The notes under the pieces were generated by a model, which saw only the letters and a program-made list of their open reading frames with translations, ran no database searches and was not told the origin of the DNA. Source: Apis mellifera (taxonomy: Eukaryota > Arthropoda > Insecta > Hymenoptera > Apidae). Taken from it: DNA of 64,000 nt. Positions 50,439 to 61,899 of the stretch are shown here, one piece after another; position 1 is the stretch's first letter, and every line of letters begins with the position of its first letter. A program made the translations under genes and the position numbers. The stretch covers positions 7,749,229 to 7,813,228 of the forward strand of contig NC_037645.1 of NCBI RefSeq assembly GCF_003254395.2, read 5' to 3'.

Positions 50439-52530
50439 TCATATTTCTTGTATTTTTTCAAATACTTTATTACCTGTTATTATATTATCCGATGCCAGTA
50501 CAAGTCGAATTCCAGTAGATCTTTCTATAAATCTACAAGCAGTTATTTCAGCATATGTAATACCTCCAATAATGCATATCACTATCATTTTTGGTAACAA
50601 TGAACCACGTTGACCATTTATGATACAGTTGGATAAATTTGTTAATTCTTCGAAACTTTTGGAATCTCTTTCTTGATTTATCACAGTATTTAATATTTGA
50701 GCCTATAGAATATAAAATTTTCATTTAATTATTGATATTAAACATTATATTGAATAAATTAAATTAGTAAATAATATTACTAACAATTAATGGTATGTAA
50801 ACATTATTAAATACATAACTTGGACACGAACGACCTTTTTGTTCTGTTTGTTTGAAATAGCTGGGTAATAATTTTAATTTTTGTGCATTATTATTCCATT
50901 CACTGCTCCAATTTGGCAACTTATGTAAAATATTTTCTAATCTGCATTTTAATAAACCTATATTTTGTAATTTATAAAATAAAGGTATATGCTTATAACC
51001 ATGAGCATGAAGATGAAGTTTTTGTATACAGTGCAACTCATTTTGTGTAATTCCATCACTTGCAATTGACAATAAGCATAATAAACGTAAAGTTCTTAAT
51101 GGATGATCATCTGAAAAAATAATTATTATAAAAATAATATTATTATTTAATAAAAAAAATTATATATTATATATATACTTATATATCTTTCAATATGATT
51201 CAAACACTCTTTCCTCTCTTTACATTCAAGTATATATTTCTCTATTTTTTGTAAGGTTTGAAAGTCAGAACTTAATGTATCTGCTATTAATTGACAAGCA
51301 GAAATGTGAAAAGCAAGTTGTCGTGTTAGATCTCTAGTTTTCTGTAATTTTGTTGCTATATATCGTTCCATTTCAGATAATTTCATCGTTTGTATGGCAT
51401 TTTGTTCCACTAATATAAATCATTAAAATATTACTAATTATTAAGATAGAAATATTTAAAAAAATATATAAATATACAAATATACATTTTAATAACTTAG
51501 CCTTTCCATGTAAAATTGGGAAAACTTCGCTGCATGGAGTGTCTCTTACTTCTCCATAAATTTGATCTTTATCAGGATCTAATTTGGTTTGAGACTTGCC
51601 CAAAATACCAGTACCAACATTTATTTCTACTACTTCATGTAATAATCCTGCATAAGTTACAGGTGTTAAAAGAGGTGTAATCAAATCATAATTTCTATCC
51701 ATTATAATCAAAGCTCCTATTTCATTTTCTATATTAGAAGAACCTAAACATTGTCTCATAGATTCCATAATTTTAAGCATCTGCTGACTATATTTTCCAA
51801 TAGAAATTGTTAATTTAGGAGAACCAAGTATAAGTTGTAATGACCATAAGCTACGTCCTAATGCTGGTAGCAATGTAGTATCTTTGTGATAGTAAAGATC
51901 AATAAACATACAGTTTTCTAAAGATAAGATATTTCCATCTAATCTTATGAATTCCCAAGACAGTGTTTGTAATGTAACTAATCCAGATAACCCTAAACAA
52001 ACATTCTTATTATAATAGAACTTTAAGAAGTATCAATATTTAATTATGTAATAAAATAATCACCCTCTTCTTCAATTATTGAATTAAGAATAGTAGGCAC
52101 AAATGGAGTAACTAAAATGTGATGATATGGCTGTACATGAGATGTAATATTTAGAGGATTGTATTTGATCTCTGATTGTATTTGATCTAATACTCTCTTG
52201 CAAGCAATCAAATCACTTGAAATCAAAAATATATGCTGTTTATTTGAAAGTTTTAATCCTTGTTCCATTTTATAAATTTTTTCAACACCATAACGTCTAT
52301 ATAAAAAATAATGTCATTCAATATTTTTTTGAAAAATAATTTGTTTAAAGTACATGCAAAAAAAACAGTTACTTGAGCACAGAAACGCCTACAAAACTGT
52401 CCAAAATTTTCATAAGCTTTTGTTCTATCACTAGATCTTTGCTTCCAGGAATCGCATCCAAAATTTCAACGAGTTTTCGTTGACTTATTTGTTGTAATAC
52501 ATTTAATCTATCATCCAATGTGATGTCCAT
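50439..52530 (-). CDS. VPS33B: Vacuolar protein sorting-associated protein 33B (Sec1/Munc18 family)
   Basis: SM-family regulator of SNARE-driven fusion in the late endosomal pathway, working with VIPAS39 in the CHEVI complex. Exons: 52530-52373, 52296-52064, 51992-51486, 51409-51179, 51110-50785, 50702-50439, giving 572 aa (vertebrate VPS33B ~617). Matching blocks are the N-terminus (KLVEILDAIPGSKDLVIEQK), GVEKIYKMEQG, IGALIIMDRNYDLITPLLTP with TYAGLLHEVV, the helical LRTLRLLCLLSIASDGITQN and the C-terminal MIVICIIGGITYAEITACRF. The pattern around SKDLVIEQKLM and the C-terminal block fits VPS33B better than VPS33A (carnation). Sequence is fairly diverged and slightly short, but no frame break was found. 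Confidence 0.9.
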
Positions 52531-52896
52531 ATTTTTTTAAATATATGCGATTTATATAGATTTCGATAAATTAATAATATAATAGTAAAGTTGTTTACCC
52601 TTTATAATTTATAAAGATGCCATATATTTTTATTCAACGGTAAAAAGACGATGAAAATTAAATAAAACCCATATGTAGAATTTTTATATTTTGTTTATCT
52701 ATTAAAATTTTTTGAATCACAATTTTTTAAGTCAAATTTCTTGACAAATTATTTCTTTACGTTGTTAAATACTTTTTTTAAAAAGAATGTAACAAACAAT
52801 TCGATTAGTGCATCCATGTGACAAAGTTTCGTAAAGCGAAGTGAATTATATTTTCCAATGCTATTCATGCATATATTTCAGTAGGGTTATTTAAAA
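52531..52896. promoter_or_regulatory. Compact divergent promoter of VPS33B and DCAF15
   Basis: Only 366 bases lie between the two opposite start codons. No TATA box stands out. A TTTCAG at 52876-52881 just upstream of the DCAF15 start codon could be the acceptor of a 5' UTR intron. Shared control of both genes is an inference from spacing. Confidence 0.55.
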
Positions 52897-55800
52897 ATGG
52901 CGGATGCATCGTCTTCCGATACTACCTCAGATTGTTGTAATGAATGGTTCTCTGATATTACCTCTGAAAAATCAGAATATGTTATAGTGGGCCAAAAACC
53001 ATGTCTATCTCATCGTCGCAGTAAAAGACATTTCTTACAGAAGCTATTTTTAAGAGAGGTAACGTTGCTTAACCTTTAACATATACGTATATTAATGAAA
53101 TTGACAAGAATTCAAATAACTATCACAAAACTTAAATAATTTAAAACGAAAGAATAGTAATAAAATTGAAAAAAAAATTTCAATTTTTTTTCAGTAATAT
53201 ATATTCATTGTCAAATGAAATATTATATTTAATACTAAATGGTTACAAGAAAAAATATTCTTTTGTTCTTGACCATAATTTTTTATCTCCTTTACTTTTT
53301 TCCTATTATAATTATTAATTATTGAATTAGTTAGCAAAGTATGATATATACAAAAAACAAAAAATAAAAGATAAAGGTAAAATGATTAAAAATTGAAAAA
53401 AAACAATGAGAATATTGTAAAAAGATTAATTTTTATAGATCAGAGGCTGTTTATCAGCGCACAATTATGCCTCAGAAGAAAGACTGTTTGCTACTGTACC
53501 TTCATGGAGACATTTACCACTGTTACATGTAATCCCAAAATCTGCATTAGAAGCAGGGTATGTTTTATATATAATTATACATTAATAGAAAATATAATAA
53601 AATGAAAAAATATTCTTTTATTGTCAATTTTGTAATAAAAATAATTATTATTATTAAAGACATATTGTAATGGGATTGACACAATGTGGTCAGTTTTTAC
53701 TTACATACACATATACTATGGATGTGAGTGGCACTACTTCTTTATACAAATACTTATTACATTGGTGGGCTTTTACTCCAAATCATGTTGCACGTAAAGT
53801 TGCAGAGGTTACGCTTTTTGGTAATTACACTATCTATAGAGAACTCAGTATTGTAATATCTCAATGGCCAATGGAAAGAAATAAACTAGTAATACATGGT
53901 CTTTGGTAAAATTTCATTCAATTATTTTATTTAAATTTTTCATATATACAAATACAAAGAAATTAATGAGTATAAATTTTCAGTACAAATTGGCTACATC
54001 TTCAACCAACAGATAGAGCATACTTAACAATAACTACAGTACCATCTCTTGAAAATTGTAAAGACTGTTTAAAAGTAGCAGCATCTTATGAAGAAGAAGG
54101 TGAAGGTAATATTAATATATGATATTACTATATTACAGAAAATTAAAAAATATTTTTTATAAATTATTACAGAGCTAGCAGCAAACTGGGATGGTTGTGT
54201 ACGATGTAACTGTCTTCAACATGGGCTCACTGTCCATACCACCTACGAAGTAATTTCTCCATATCCTAGGTTCCGTGCTACTGTCTGTTTGAATTATTGG
54301 AATCATGTGGTAGTTAACACAGGCAACTTTTTACATGTGCTCAGGGTGGACTTGGACATTCCAAAATCAAAAAACCAGAAGTCTAACGATAAACAGGATA
54401 CTGTAATTTCTGATACGATGCCGTTAGACATGAGTGATGTCGAGGAATTGGATTACACTAAAACTGTGGAACGTTACGAGATTTCCGACGAGAAAATAAG
54501 CACATCTGAATGTGCTGCAGTTGATCAATCGCCACGATGCGAATTAAATATAGAACATGACTTTTTAGAAGAATCAATTAAATTAGATAAGTTAGGCCGT
54601 GATTCGTTAAATACCTCAAGCAGCAATCAAAGCGACTGTGTCTGTGATATAAATAAGTCTGCTGATGTCGTAGGTGTTAAGTCGTGCGGGTGCTCTGACA
54701 GCAGCGAGTGTAAATGTCGAAATAGTAGTCCAATCTCACGAATCGAACAACAAGCGATCTCGGTCAGAGATAAAATCTTACAGGATTTCTGCGAGGATAT
54801 GTCTCAGGAGCTCAATATCGGTAGTGATTTAATTACACTAGTAAAACATCCTTCGTGTTCCCCACGATCTACACCGCAAAGACTTCCTTCTGATCTCAAA
54901 ACTATGATATGGTCTTCGCCAATTCTAACGCCGCCCTCAGATATCTTGAAAACTCGGAATTCAGAATCTAGTCATAAAAGCACACGTAGTCAACGATCTA
55001 GTTCCCCTCAACCTGGTGCTTCAAAGGACAATAATATCGTTTCCGTTAACTCTCCTCTTCATTCGGTTTCTATGAGTCCATCTTCTTCATGTTCTTCGCG
55101 ATTAATGTCACCTCCCATATCGCGATCCTTCCGTTATCCAAGTCCACGCAAAAGATCTAACTTACATTCTCCTCCTCCAATTGTGAATTCAGCACAGTCT
55201 AGAACAAGAGCTACACACAAGCTCATTCTTGAAGCTGAAAAAGCATATGAATTCACAGACGAAGCACAAGAAACTTGTGAGAAGCTTAGTTCATTTCGAA
55301 AACGAAGACTTGCTGATAAAAAATATGAATTTTGTGATGAAACTGAGGATGCCGAAAATATAGTTCCTTTCAAACATATACGGGATCAATTCAAACACCG
55401 TAGCTGTTCTATTTATCAAATATCATCCTCTCCTACAATGTCATCTGTATTGCCTAATGGTAGAAAACATTGGGTGGATTCTGATCAAAGTGAAACAGAT
55501 GATATCAATGTTAATCAAGAAAATAATATATCAAATGAATTAATTATAGATTCAGGTAAAATAATTTTATATGATAAGTTTATATTAAGAAAAAAATTTT
55601 CAATTCTAAATAAAATTGATAATATTATTTTAATTTTAATTTATCAGCTGAAAAAAATGTATTACGTCCATTAAATCAGAATCAACTATCTAATGGAGGC
55701 ATAAATAGGGATCGTTCTAATAAATATTCTATAAATTCCTCTCCATTAGTTCCAAAAATAAATTTACAATTTCCTAGCATAAAATGCACAGCACATTTCA

Positions 55801-55897
55801 AAAGAAGTTACATAGAACTTGATGATGAAATGATATCAGTTATTACAGATGTTGAAGGTAAATTATTTTATTTTTTAATAATTAAAATAAAAAAACA

Positions 55898-55963
<66 letters not shown>

Positions 55964-56826
55964 TTTACAGATGAGGAAACAGGAGGATATGTAAGTTATC
56001 AATGTGTACTTCCTATGCACGTCCATGGATCTGGTTATGTCCAAATGCAAATGATTAGCAATAGCAAAGCAGAAAAATTGGTATTGCATTTAAAACTTAG
56101 ATAGTTTTATTCATCAATAGATCAAATTTATTACATTTTCAGATAGTACCATGTGTTTCAATAAATCAATTAAGTTTCGATATTGAAACGTTTTCTCATC
56201 ATATTGCTGATTGGATTTGTATGAGATTTAAAAAGAGATATTGGCATTGCAGTGATTATGATATAGAAATAATAGATGTGTGCGCGTTAAGTGGTGATAT
56301 TATCTGTCTATTAATTATGAAGATACAAGCTAGTGAAATTAGTAATCAAACTCAATGGTTCGTACTAGTTTATGTTCAGGAATTTTTGTTGCACTTCAAA
56401 TACTTATTTTGGTGAAATACAGCTCTCAAGAGAGAAAACAGTACGAAGTGGGATGCAAATTTACATGGAACATCGATACAAGCCAATATAGAATAACTGA
56501 TATATTACCATTAGAAGAAGTAAAACCTGAATCATGGAAGCCAAATTGTATGAATGTTCCAAATTTTCGAAGTCCATTATGGAACCCGACCAGACGTTTA
56601 GCACCAAAATTAAGAGAAAAGATACAACAACCATACGCGCACACAGTTCGATTTTTACATAACGAAATGACTTTGACAGGTGAATGTTTAAATTAAACAA
56701 AGCATTATTTTGAAAAAAATATATATAATATATTTTTTAGGCGAATCCATAACTAGACTTCATGATTTGGATAATTTGGTGGAATTTTACATAACACCAA
56801 TGCCAAACTATTCTTCAATTGAATAG
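52897..56826 (+). CDS. DCAF15: DDB1- and CUL4-associated factor 15
   Basis: Substrate receptor of the CRL4 (CUL4-DDB1) ubiquitin ligase. Exons: 52897-53058, 53439-53557, 53660-53905, 53984-54105, 54173-55555, 55648-55857, 55971-56080, 56143-56357, 56423-56679, 56741-56826, giving 969 aa, considerably longer than the ~600 aa human protein. The N-terminal domain fits DCAF15 (HIVMGLTQCGQFLLTYTYTM; LYKYLLHWWAFTPN; HGLTVHTTYEVISPYPRF), as does the C-terminal one (FKKRYWHCSDYDIEIIDVCA; YEVGCKFTWNIDTSQYRITD). Between them the 1.4 kb exon 5 encodes a Ser/Pro-rich disordered insert with a Cys cluster (CVCDINKSADVVGVKSCGCS then CKC). The intron at 56358-56422 is only 65 bases; its donor (TG|GTTCGT) is weak but restores the frame. 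Confidence 0.9.
55903..55960. repeat. (TA)n microsatellite in DCAF15 intron 6
   Basis: About 29 TA units directly upstream of the polypyrimidine tract and acceptor (TTTTTTACAG) of exon 7. Length changes here could affect splicing. Confidence 0.95.
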
Positions 56827-57756
56827 ATAATTATCGACTAGATGATAAATTGCAAACAATATTTATTGTTATAAATCTAAGAATTTCATCATCGGTAAGA
56901 TAGCGTGTACAATGTAATGAATGTATTGGAAACATACCCCATAGATTTATGATAACTATTTCAAAAAATCATTTCCAAACTTGAATAACAGATATAGCAG
57001 ATGTAACACGTTGTATAGATTCTTACTGTGCTTTTTTAACGAGACTATCTAAATAAGTTTATTATTAAGTGCCACTATAATGAATTGTCCAAAACTTAAC
57101 GACGTATTAAGGGTAATGATACAACGAATGTTATAAGCGATTGTAAATTGTATTCTAGTGCTATATATTGACTATCTATATATTATAGATAAACTTTGGT
57201 AATTACCAGATATAGGTAATTAAGAACTGATTGTCAATGAATGTATTGTGGTTTCAAATTAAGAAAAAGAACAAATAGTGATAAATTATTTAATATTTGG
57301 TCCCAAAATTAATTGATGAAAGAAAAATATATCTTAAGATACTTCATAATTGATTTTCTATATTGAAAATTATCCTATTATATCCATATATAGAATTAAA
57401 TAAGTTTATTTACGTTTTTGCGTTAACTTTACGCAACCGCGTTATATCATAAAGCCATTTCATCATAACATCTTTTATATCTAAAAAATTGAAATATATA
57501 CGAATTTGCAACATGTGCAACTATTTATTGCACTATAATTTATATAAGTATTAATCATATATTCTACAAAAAACATTTAAGATTTAAAAGATAAAGTTAT
57601 TAATTTGTTATGAAGCAGCAATAAAGAAACTGAAAAGATCAGTTTCTTAAATGCAATAAAGTATATTATTGCACAAATGATGACTAAATTTTTTATCTTT
57701 GTAAACGCATAAGATAATTATTATATTTATATTCAAAAAACAAAAGATTGTATCAT
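56827..57756. other. Convergent 3' flanks of DCAF15 and the sorting nexin gene
   Basis: 930 bases between stop codons of two genes facing each other. No exon or RNA gene seen. Several AATAAA/ATTAAA-like motifs are present on both strands (for example near 57622 and 57655), so poly(A) sites cannot be chosen. Confidence 0.55.
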
Positions 57757-59905
57757 TCAAACAGGAATTTTAATAGGTGGTCCTATACTAACTTCAGATC
57801 CTATGCCATCTAGCTTTAAACCAGTAAGAATTTCTTCCCATGCATTCATACACTGTTGATAATGTCGAATTTGTCGATCTGCCATTGAAATTAACATATT
57901 TTTTAAATCCATTTGCTTTTCTACATTCCACCTTTGTAAATCACTTCGAAGATTTTCGTTCGCACATTCCACACGATCTTGTAATAATTCAGCTTGTTTT
58001 GCTAGTCGTGGAATGGTCTGACCAAGTCTTTCTAATTTTTCATCACGAGATTCTGCTTTCCAAAGTGATCCACCCCAATTTTGTGTTGAAGTATTACCAC
58101 TTGTAGAATCCATTAACTATTTAAATAATGAGTATTATAAAATATTACATTTTATTAATGTTATCTAAATTTAAAAAGAAAATTTAAAATATACCTGATC
58201 CTTTTCTAATCTCTTTTTTGCCAATTCTTCAACAGTTATTTCATATTCAATTTGCATTGAATCGCGTCGGGATAAAGCACTTTTAACTGCATCTACATAC
58301 GAAATATATTCTCGTTCTTCATTTGGGGTGCTTTCTAAAAGTTTTTGATGAGCCATTGCATTGCATTCTATTGCTTTAGCAATTGCCATTAGAAAAGGAG
58401 CCAATTCTGGCTCAGAAGTTGCCCATAAAGTAAAAATTGGATGTAATTGGTGTAATTCTAACAAATAATCTAGACATATATATATAATATTTAATAGAAT
58501 TTATACTAAAAAAATAATAATGATATTTATGATTATATTATGATTTATAATACCTTGCCTTTCCTTATGTATACGATGATTTATCCTATCTATAGTTGCT
58601 AATTTTTCATTAAGAGCTATACAATAATCTCGAATTTGCTCGAATTCAAAATGGCGTTGTTTCATAGTATATGTACTTGCTATATTTTGCAAAGAATCAG
58701 TCATTTTAATAAGAACATTTCCACGATTTTTACGATGTATGAGAAATTCCTAAGAAAAATATAAATATAATATCTAAAAATATACTAAACAAAGAAATTA
58801 TAAAAAATATTCTTACTGCAGGTTTAGTAGTCAAAAAGATGTACAAATTTTTGTCATAGCTAAGAATTGGATGATTTATAACTCTGTTAAGAAACATATG
58901 TAATAATTTCATGCGTGCTATAATAAATTCTTTGGAATAACGATCTAACTGAGCAAGTAATGTGTGTTTTCCAGGCATTGGCTGTAATAATAATAATAAT
59001 AACAATAATAATAATAATAACAATAACAATAACAATAATAATAATAATAATGTGCAATAATAATAAAAATAATTTTCACAAATTATATAATAAAATAAGA
59101 TAATATAATAAATTAAATTCATAAAAACTATTCTAAAAATAAACAAAAAAGTATAGGATTAATATGCTTCTAAAATATAATGTCTCACTGGTATAATATG
59201 TGTAGGATATGAATCTACTAATTTTTGTCTTAACCAAATAAAATCATTATAACGTCTTCTAACAATATATTCTCCTTCTTCAAATTCTTGTCTTGTGGAC
59301 TGAAACATTATAGAAATTTTATCATTATTAATATATATATATATATATATAAATATTTAAAATAGAACTTACTTTTGTTGTTATACGAAAAGTAATATAA
59401 GTTTCAAGAGTTTCAAGATGCTTTTGAGGATTATCTACTTTTACTTGTAAATCTCTAGAATCTTTAGAATCTATCTGAAAATCTGATATTTCTTGCTCTG
59501 GCAAAGTAGAGAAACTGTCAATGGAGGGTGAAGCTATCTAAAAATTAAATTGTAAATTAAATGAAATAATATTAAATATATTAATTTTTATATAATTTAA
59601 TTAGTTTAAATAATTTATATAATATATAAAAAATTAAAATAATTAATTAATAATGAAATTTTATGCGAAATTCTGATTTTTATTTCTGCAATATAATTAT
59701 ACATGTAGTAACTGTCAAAAATTACAGGTTATATTCTTACCACGGAACCTTCGATGGAAGTACTACAATTTGAAAGAAAATCAACATCACGATTCTCCTG
59801 TTTAATAACACCACCGACTGCTATTGTGCTTACTTCTAAAATTGCAGATTCTTCTGCATTTTTCTCACTCAAATTCTCCACTTCAATTTCTGAAGAAGTC
59901 ATCAT
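57757..59905 (-). CDS. PX-BAR sorting nexin, SNX7/SNX30 type
   Basis: Membrane-binding protein of endosomes: the PX domain binds phosphoinositides and the BAR domain dimerises and senses curvature. Exons: 59905-59741, 59537-59373, 59299-59189, 58981-58817, 58749-58554, 58469-58195, 58116-57757, giving 478 aa (SNX7/SNX30 ~440-450). The N-terminus is acidic and disordered (MMTSSEIEVENLSEKNAEES). The PX domain covers ~90-205, with YIVRRRYNDFIWLRQKL (the RRY lipid-binding motif), the HIIPPMPGK loop and RYSKEFIIARMKLLHMFLNR. The rest (~225-475) is helical as expected for BAR (ALNEKLATIDRINHRIHKER; ERLGQTIPRLAKQAELLQDR; RHYQQCMNAWEEILTGL). SNX4 is a less likely alternative. Start: two adjacent Met codons; either may be used. 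Confidence 0.9.
58984..59052. repeat. (TAA/CAA)n trinucleotide microsatellite in a sorting nexin intron
   Basis: TAA units mixed with CAA, directly upstream (on the minus strand) of the acceptor of exon 4 (TTATTACAG at 58982). On the minus strand it reads as polyleucine codons, which opens a spurious 138-codon frame into the intron. Confidence 0.93.
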
Positions 59906-60316
59906 CTTTAAATTGTCAAGTATAAAGAACTGTATCAGTACTGCGTCACATGCGCAACATTAGATAAAACATGAATATGATACGCACATTGATCATATTT
60001 CAAAAATTTTTAAAACTTTTAAATATAAATAATTTGTATAAATTAAACTAATTATTAAGTTAAATTACAATTCGTGAGTATTATAATTTACCCGCCTTTT
60101 TTATTAAACTTTTTAAAAAAAGTTGTATATTGTTCTCTGCAATTGAAGAACTATAATTCGATCTTTGGTTGTTATAAAGCGTAGTTGAAAAAAGTTTATG
60201 ATATTCTGGAATAAAGAGCAAATAATTTGCACCCGTGGAAACCGTATCTCGGGATACAATCGAAAGTTTTTCCCGCGATTAAAACTTAGAAACTTTCGCG
60301 TGGACTTCGCGAAAGT
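59906..60316. promoter_or_regulatory. Divergent promoter with E2F-like sites and a perfect 9-7-9 inverted repeat
   Basis: 411 bases between the sorting nexin start (minus) and a plus-strand start at 60317. The right part is CpG-rich. It holds TTTCCCGC (60269-60276, matching the E2F consensus TTTSSCGC) and the inverted repeat ACTTTCGCG (60292-60300), 7-base spacer, CGCGAAAGT (60308-60316), which abuts the ATG. The repeat could be a protein-binding palindrome or, if transcribed, a hairpin touching the start codon. Confidence 0.6.
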
Positions 60317-60434
60317 ATGGAGTGGCAAGAAGAGGATGAATACAGTTCCATTTTTTCCAAGAGATATTCCATTATGATGGCGGAAGAATCCTCATTACCA
60401 ATTATTTATTACCGATCACAAAATTTGTTATCGA
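60317..60434 (+). CDS. First coding exon of an unidentified plus-strand gene
   Basis: An ATG in an excellent initiation context (A at -3, G at +4) opens a frame of 39 codons and one base, starting MEWQEEDEYSSIFSKRYSIM and ending YYRSQNLLS before a strong donor (CGA|GTAAGT). It ends in phase 1. The N-terminal segment is acidic and Tyr/Ser-rich, with no signal peptide. I do not recognise it and found no following exon within the window, so the rest is probably beyond 64000 after a long intron. It shares a promoter region with the sorting nexin gene. Confidence 0.6.
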
Positions 60435-61432
60435 GTAAGTTTTATGTATTATTTAAATAGTTAATGCATATTATTAATTATTTAAAAATTTTTTAATTCT
60501 ATAATTTTAATCATTGAATATTATATATTTAATCAATTAAAAAAAATATATTTTTTACAATAATAGTATTAAGAGTTAAATTTCAAGATAATTAATAATT
60601 TACAATTTTCAATAACTTTAAATAACGCGCCGCATAAAAGCGCGGTATATTCATTGATTTAAACAAATTATATTTGGGATATATTTTAAAAGAATTATAA
60701 AAATTCTAATATATTGCACATTTAATCGGCTAAAAATCAACGACTAGTTTAAATGATTCATCAAAACAAAGCAAATGTTATAATGCAATTGGTCAGTATC
60801 ATACTTATAATTATATACTGTACATTAACATATTCGTTTGCGCACGCATACAATTATAATATATATAATATATAATAAACTTTTGTTCATGAATAATATT
60901 TGTTGTTTCTGAACAAGAGATTTTTTAAGAAAAAACTTACAATTCAATCTTATCTCAACAAATATTATAGATTTTAGTGATTTAATCTTATATTTATATA
61001 TTAGTATGAAAAAAGGCACGCGTGACTTTATTCACAAACGTATCATTAATTTTATGAACCCGCTTCAAAATTAATTTATATGAATATATTTTAACAAATA
61101 ATTTGATTATTGTTAATATTTCGTTATAAGCAACTTTTAAAAATTTAAATTAACATTACATAATATTATAATTATTTATTAATTTAAAATATTAAATTTT
61201 ATACATTTTTATAATGAATATTTATTATGATCTATACAAAATATAATATAATCTGTACAAAATTTAATTAGTCATTTATAAAATTCAATTAATTAAAACT
61301 TTAATAAAAAATTGAATTAATTAAAAAATTATATATTTTAAAGAATTAACATTATCTTATTTGTATGAAAATAAATTTTTATATGGTGTTAATTTTATAT
61401 ATATATATATTATATATATATATATATAATTA

Positions 61433-61476
<44 letters not shown>

Positions 61477-61560
61477 CACTTTTGATCGAGTAATAAAATT
61501 GATAAATTTAAAAAAATAAAAAAGAAATATTTTCGAAAATTATAATGATATAAGTGCTTA
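60435..61560. other. AT-rich intronic or intergenic stretch
   Basis: No exon seen. It lies between two candidate first exons (60317-60434 and the GC island ending at 61899), so it is probably intron sequence for the upstream one. A small CpG patch (GCGCCGC) occurs near 60628. Confidence 0.5.
61387..61473. repeat. AT palindrome followed by (CA)n(TA)n
   Basis: GTTAATT, a TA core of about 33 bases, then AATTAAC form a nearly perfect inverted repeat at 61387-61434, followed by six CA units and a further TA run. Simple-sequence DNA with cruciform potential. Confidence 0.85.
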
Positions 61561-61599
61561 GTTTGTTCATTTTCTATCGTAATTATCGCACCCTAGTAA

Positions 61600-61899
61600 A
61601 TAAAAATTAGGTACGGTACTGATTGTGACGCGGGCAGTGATGCCGTAGTCAAGGCGACCGCAGCAGCAGACAACCAACACTCCGACTAGCCGTCGACAAC
61701 AAAATATACAGGTTCGTCGGAGTGTGCTGCTCCGCTTTTCCACTTCTACGGTGCCTTGGCTGTCGCATGGTTTCCTGGGTGACAAACCCGGCGGTTCCTT
61801 GAACGGCAAAAGCTCGGTTGAAATACGTAGGGGGACACGTTCGGTCGCGCAAGTGCGTCCGGGCGTCGTATTGAAAGTACACGCCATTCATGAAGACAG
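61600..61899 (+). promoter_or_regulatory. GC-rich alternative first exon with promoter, ending in a strong splice donor
   Basis: A 300-base GC/CpG island ends in ATGAAGACAG|GTGAGT (ATG at 61890, donor at 61900). If that ATG is used, the exon contributes three codons plus one base, so it ends in phase 1, the same phase as the exon at 60317-60434. This fits two alternative first exons feeding one downstream gene outside the window. The ATG context is poor (T at -3), so the exon could also be purely untranslated. Frames of 96-106 codons on the opposite strand here look like by-products of GC content. Confidence 0.5.

Noticed and set aside
58730..59146. Minus-strand 138-codon frame with a polyleucine stretch suggesting a membrane segment
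   Set aside because: The polyleucine comes from an intronic trinucleotide repeat; the genuine exon starts at the acceptor at 58981.
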